This document shows positions 37,654 to 39,371 of a DNA stretch of 39,371 nucleotides, one piece after another (the stretch's first letter is position 1; each line of letters opens with the position of its first letter). Position numbers and translations under genes: made by a program. The stretch spans positions 1-39,371 of IMG/VR virus record IMGVR_UViG_3300025769_000296. One strand, given 5' to 3'. The notes under the pieces were generated by a model. That model was not told the DNA's origin, did no database searches, and saw only the letters and a program-made list of their open reading frames with translations. This stretch comes from a virus.

Positions 37654-39213
37654 TTACTCTTCTTGTGGTTGTTGTTGACTAGCCATGTACTGCTCTTGTG
37701 CAGCATTGATAGCAGGTGCTACAGCAGGTTGACCCAACTTCATCATCATCTCTTGTTGTTGTGCCATCTGCATAGCTTGTTGAATTTCTTCTTCTGTCTT
37801 GATTAATCCCTCAGTCTCTATACCTAACGCTGTGGCTCTTCTTTTGAAGTAGTCAGATACATTAACATATTCTGCAACTGCTTGAGGACCAACGATTTGA
37901 TTAGCTCCTGCAAGGAATAGATCAAGCTTTTGTAAATCATTACCTCGTCCTAGTGCTTCAACACCAGTAACAATAGTAGGTTTAACAATGTCTTTAGGTA
38001 ACTTAGGAAGTCTTCCTTCTTTCCCCATCCTTGCCATTAACCTAGTAACGACAGGCATTTGAAACTCTTGTGACAATAACGAATACAAACCACCAAGTGC
38101 AGCTTCCAGCTCTTGAGATAACATTCTTATCTCCTCTGCTGTTACTCGTTCTGCATCTCTGACTACACCACTGTTAAGTAGGAAAGCTTGAGATAGTCTA
38201 TCACTAATCCCATTCATTACTCCTTGTGCAGTACGGAAGTCATTGAACTTGTTAAGTTGTAAAACAGATACATCTCCATCACTACCTTGTACGATTGCAC
38301 CGTTAGGAGATTCAGATAAAGTCTTAGCTCTAGTTGTACCGTTAGGATTAACCATGAACAATACCTTAGCTGCTGCTGCACTACCTTCGACTATCGCTTT
38401 TGTTAACGACTCTAAAGATTTAAGATCACCGATGTACTCCTCTACAAATCCACGACCATAGTCTTCACCATCTATCCTGGTATATCTAAGAGGTAGGAAT
38501 GGAGTCTTCTCGATAGGATACCTACCCTTTGACTCTTCAATAACAATTCCTTTTACATCTTGTTGTACTACAAATTCATTACCTTCTCTAATTACAGAGG
38601 TGTACAAGTCACAACTGTTCTCTTTCTCTTGACGATATACTTCCTCTCTTACAGACTCAGGTAACATCATTGGAGCAACAGTTTCTTTAATAGCTATGTG
38701 TGTTACATTACCCATTGGGTCTCTTTTTACACAGTACCTATCAAGTCTGAATACTCTCATCCCACCGTCATCAGGTAAGTATAACAAAGTATTTCCTGTC
38801 ACTAATAAATTCTTTAACGCTTCAAACACTCCCACTCGAAATGCTTCTACTTCTACTTCTTGAGATACACTTCGTTCTACATCTGCTAGTGCTTTCTCTA
38901 AGTCAGATCGTAACTGCTCTCCTCCCTCTGGTCCTAACTCCTGCTTTGCTTTATCTAATTCATACCTGTCAATAACAAGACGGAAGAATGGTGCGTTAGG
39001 TGGTAACAGTGCTAACAATAACTTAGAAGCTAAGTTGTTCACTCCTCTAGCTCCTACTCCTTGATATGGTGTGTAGTACTTAGTAGCGTGACTGTGACCG
39101 TCAGGTGGCATTATGTAAGGTATAGTCAACTCAGATGAGGTACGACCTCGATCCAAGAAAGACCACCTTTGGTTCTCTAAGGAGTTGTATAGACCTTGTG
39201 CTGTTTCTTGCAT
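37654..39213 (-). CDS. Portal (head-tail connector) protein, T7 gp8-like
   Basis: This encodes 519 residues (T7: 536). LENQRWSFLDRGRTSSELTI, TPYQGVGARGVNNLASKLLL, ALLPPNAPFFRL, NTLLYLPDDGGMRVFRLDRY and VRDAERVTAEEIRMLSQELE are diagnostic. The C-terminus is Gln/Met-rich (EEEIQQAMQMAQQQEMMM), as in related portals. It forms the dodecameric DNA entry channel, nucleates the prohead and docks the terminase. No good Shine-Dalgarno is visible before ATG 39213 (leader CCTGTATAAT); it starts one base after the upstream stop. Confidence 0.95.
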   Translation of the reverse strand: MQETAQGLYNSLENQRWSFLDRGRTSSELTIPYIMPPDGHSHATKYYTPYQGVGARGVNNLASKLLLALLPPNAPFFRLVIDRYELDKAKQELGPEGGEQLRSDLEKALADVERSVSQEVEVEAFRVGVFEALKNLLVTGNTLLYLPDDGGMRVFRLDRYCVKRDPMGNVTHIAIKETVAPMMLPESVREEVYRQEKENSCDLYTSVIREGNEFVVQQDVKGIVIEESKGRYPIEKTPFLPLRYTRIDGEDYGRGFVEEYIGDLKSLESLTKAIVEGSAAAAKVLFMVNPNGTTRAKTLSESPNGAIVQGSDGDVSVLQLNKFNDFRTAQGVMNGISDRLSQAFLLNSGVVRDAERVTAEEIRMLSQELEAALGGLYSLLSQEFQMPVVTRLMARMGKEGRLPKLPKDIVKPTIVTGVEALGRGNDLQKLDLFLAGANQIVGPQAVAEYVNVSDYFKRRATALGIETEGLIKTEEEIQQAMQMAQQQEMMMKLGQPAVAPAINAAQEQYMASQQQPQEE

Positions 39214-39214
39214 A

Positions 39215-39371
39215 TTATACAGGGTCAGGTGAAGTCCACTCGTTAGTAGCTAATATAGCTAATATTTCAGAGTGGGTGTACTCGGTCTTACCTTCCAAAA
39301 AGCTAGGCGTATCGCCTTCGTACTTGAGTAGGAACTTACTGCCGTCTACTGAGTATCTCAAGGAATCTATT
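39215..39371 (-). CDS. C-terminal part of a small virion-region protein (runs off right edge)
   Basis: An open frame enters from the right edge and stops at TAA 39215: IDSLRYSVDGSKFLLKYEGD, TPSFLEGKTEYTHSEILAIL, ATNEWTSPDPV. The DGSK-x-x-L-KYEGD...YTH-x-EIL-x-IL pattern is a familiar short tail of proteins encoded directly upstream of the portal in marine T7-like phages. No upstream start codon lies in the window. It is probably the rest of the gene that begins at 190; the frames join if one base (mod 3) is missing at the contig junction. Confidence 0.6.
   Translation of the reverse strand, partial: IDSLRYSVDGSKFLLKYEGDTPSFLEGKTEYTHSEILAILATNEWTSPDPV

Noticed and set aside
1-39371. tRNA genes, integrase, attachment sites, photosynthesis or phosphate genes
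   Set aside because: No cloverleaf-like sequence, tyrosine/serine recombinase motif or auxiliary metabolic gene was recognisable; a lytic lifestyle fits, though a tRNA scan was not possible.

Overview
The window reads as a nearly complete genome of a T7-like (autographivirus-type) podophage. Every gene I can support lies on the minus strand. The evidence is a single-subunit T7-type RNA polymerase, a T7-type replication set (gp2.5-like SSB, gp3-like endonuclease, gp4-like primase-helicase, gp5-like DNA polymerase, gp6-like exonuclease) and the T7 order of portal, scaffold, capsid, tail tubular A, tail tubular B, four internal virion proteins, tail fibre and terminase. The sequence is AT-rich. 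The small conserved-looking proteins and the fibre with a C-terminal S74 chaperone resemble marine podophages. The host cannot be fixed from sequence; two lipobox proteins suggest a diderm bacterium. I see no integrase, tRNA, CRISPR array or photosynthesis gene.

Layout, in transcription order (falling coordinates). (1) A control region at about 17.7-16.5 kb lies behind the large terminase gene and is the likely site of the physical genome ends and early promoters. It holds two candidate sigma70-type promoters, palindromes, a GC-rich ACGC block and 656 bases without a credible gene. (2) An early region (16.5-10.25 kb) carries about twenty small genes, many joined by ATGA or TAATG stop-start overlaps. 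Among them are an orphan cytosine-C5 methyltransferase, an RMF/CrpP-like protein, two one-helix membrane peptides and a 40-residue lipoprotein; the region ends in the RNA polymerase gene. (3) A replication and nucleotide-metabolism block (10.25-1.4 kb) includes an extra PD-(D/E)XK-like nuclease and a DUF5664 (MazZ-like) protein. Two gene pairs here overlap out of frame by 130 and 190 bases. (4) Virion genes run from about 1.4 kb off the left end and resume at the right end (39.4 kb). They continue through portal, scaffold, an unusual lipoprotein plus membrane-peptide pair, capsid, tail, internal core proteins, fibre and small lysis/packaging genes to the terminases.

The two window ends appear to hold the two halves of one gene just upstream of the portal. 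The contig is therefore probably a circularly permuted assembly opened inside that gene. Points that most deserve a second look: a phenylalanine at the T7 RNAP Tyr639 position; an internal primase-helicase start coupled to the endonuclease stop, which would give a T7 4B-like short form; the membrane module between scaffold and capsid; a 19-base direct repeat flanking a second fibre-like gene; a recurring AACCAAC leader abutting early start codons; a T7 phi10-like promoter and a Tphi-like hairpin bracketing the capsid gene; and the lack of any recognisable endolysin.
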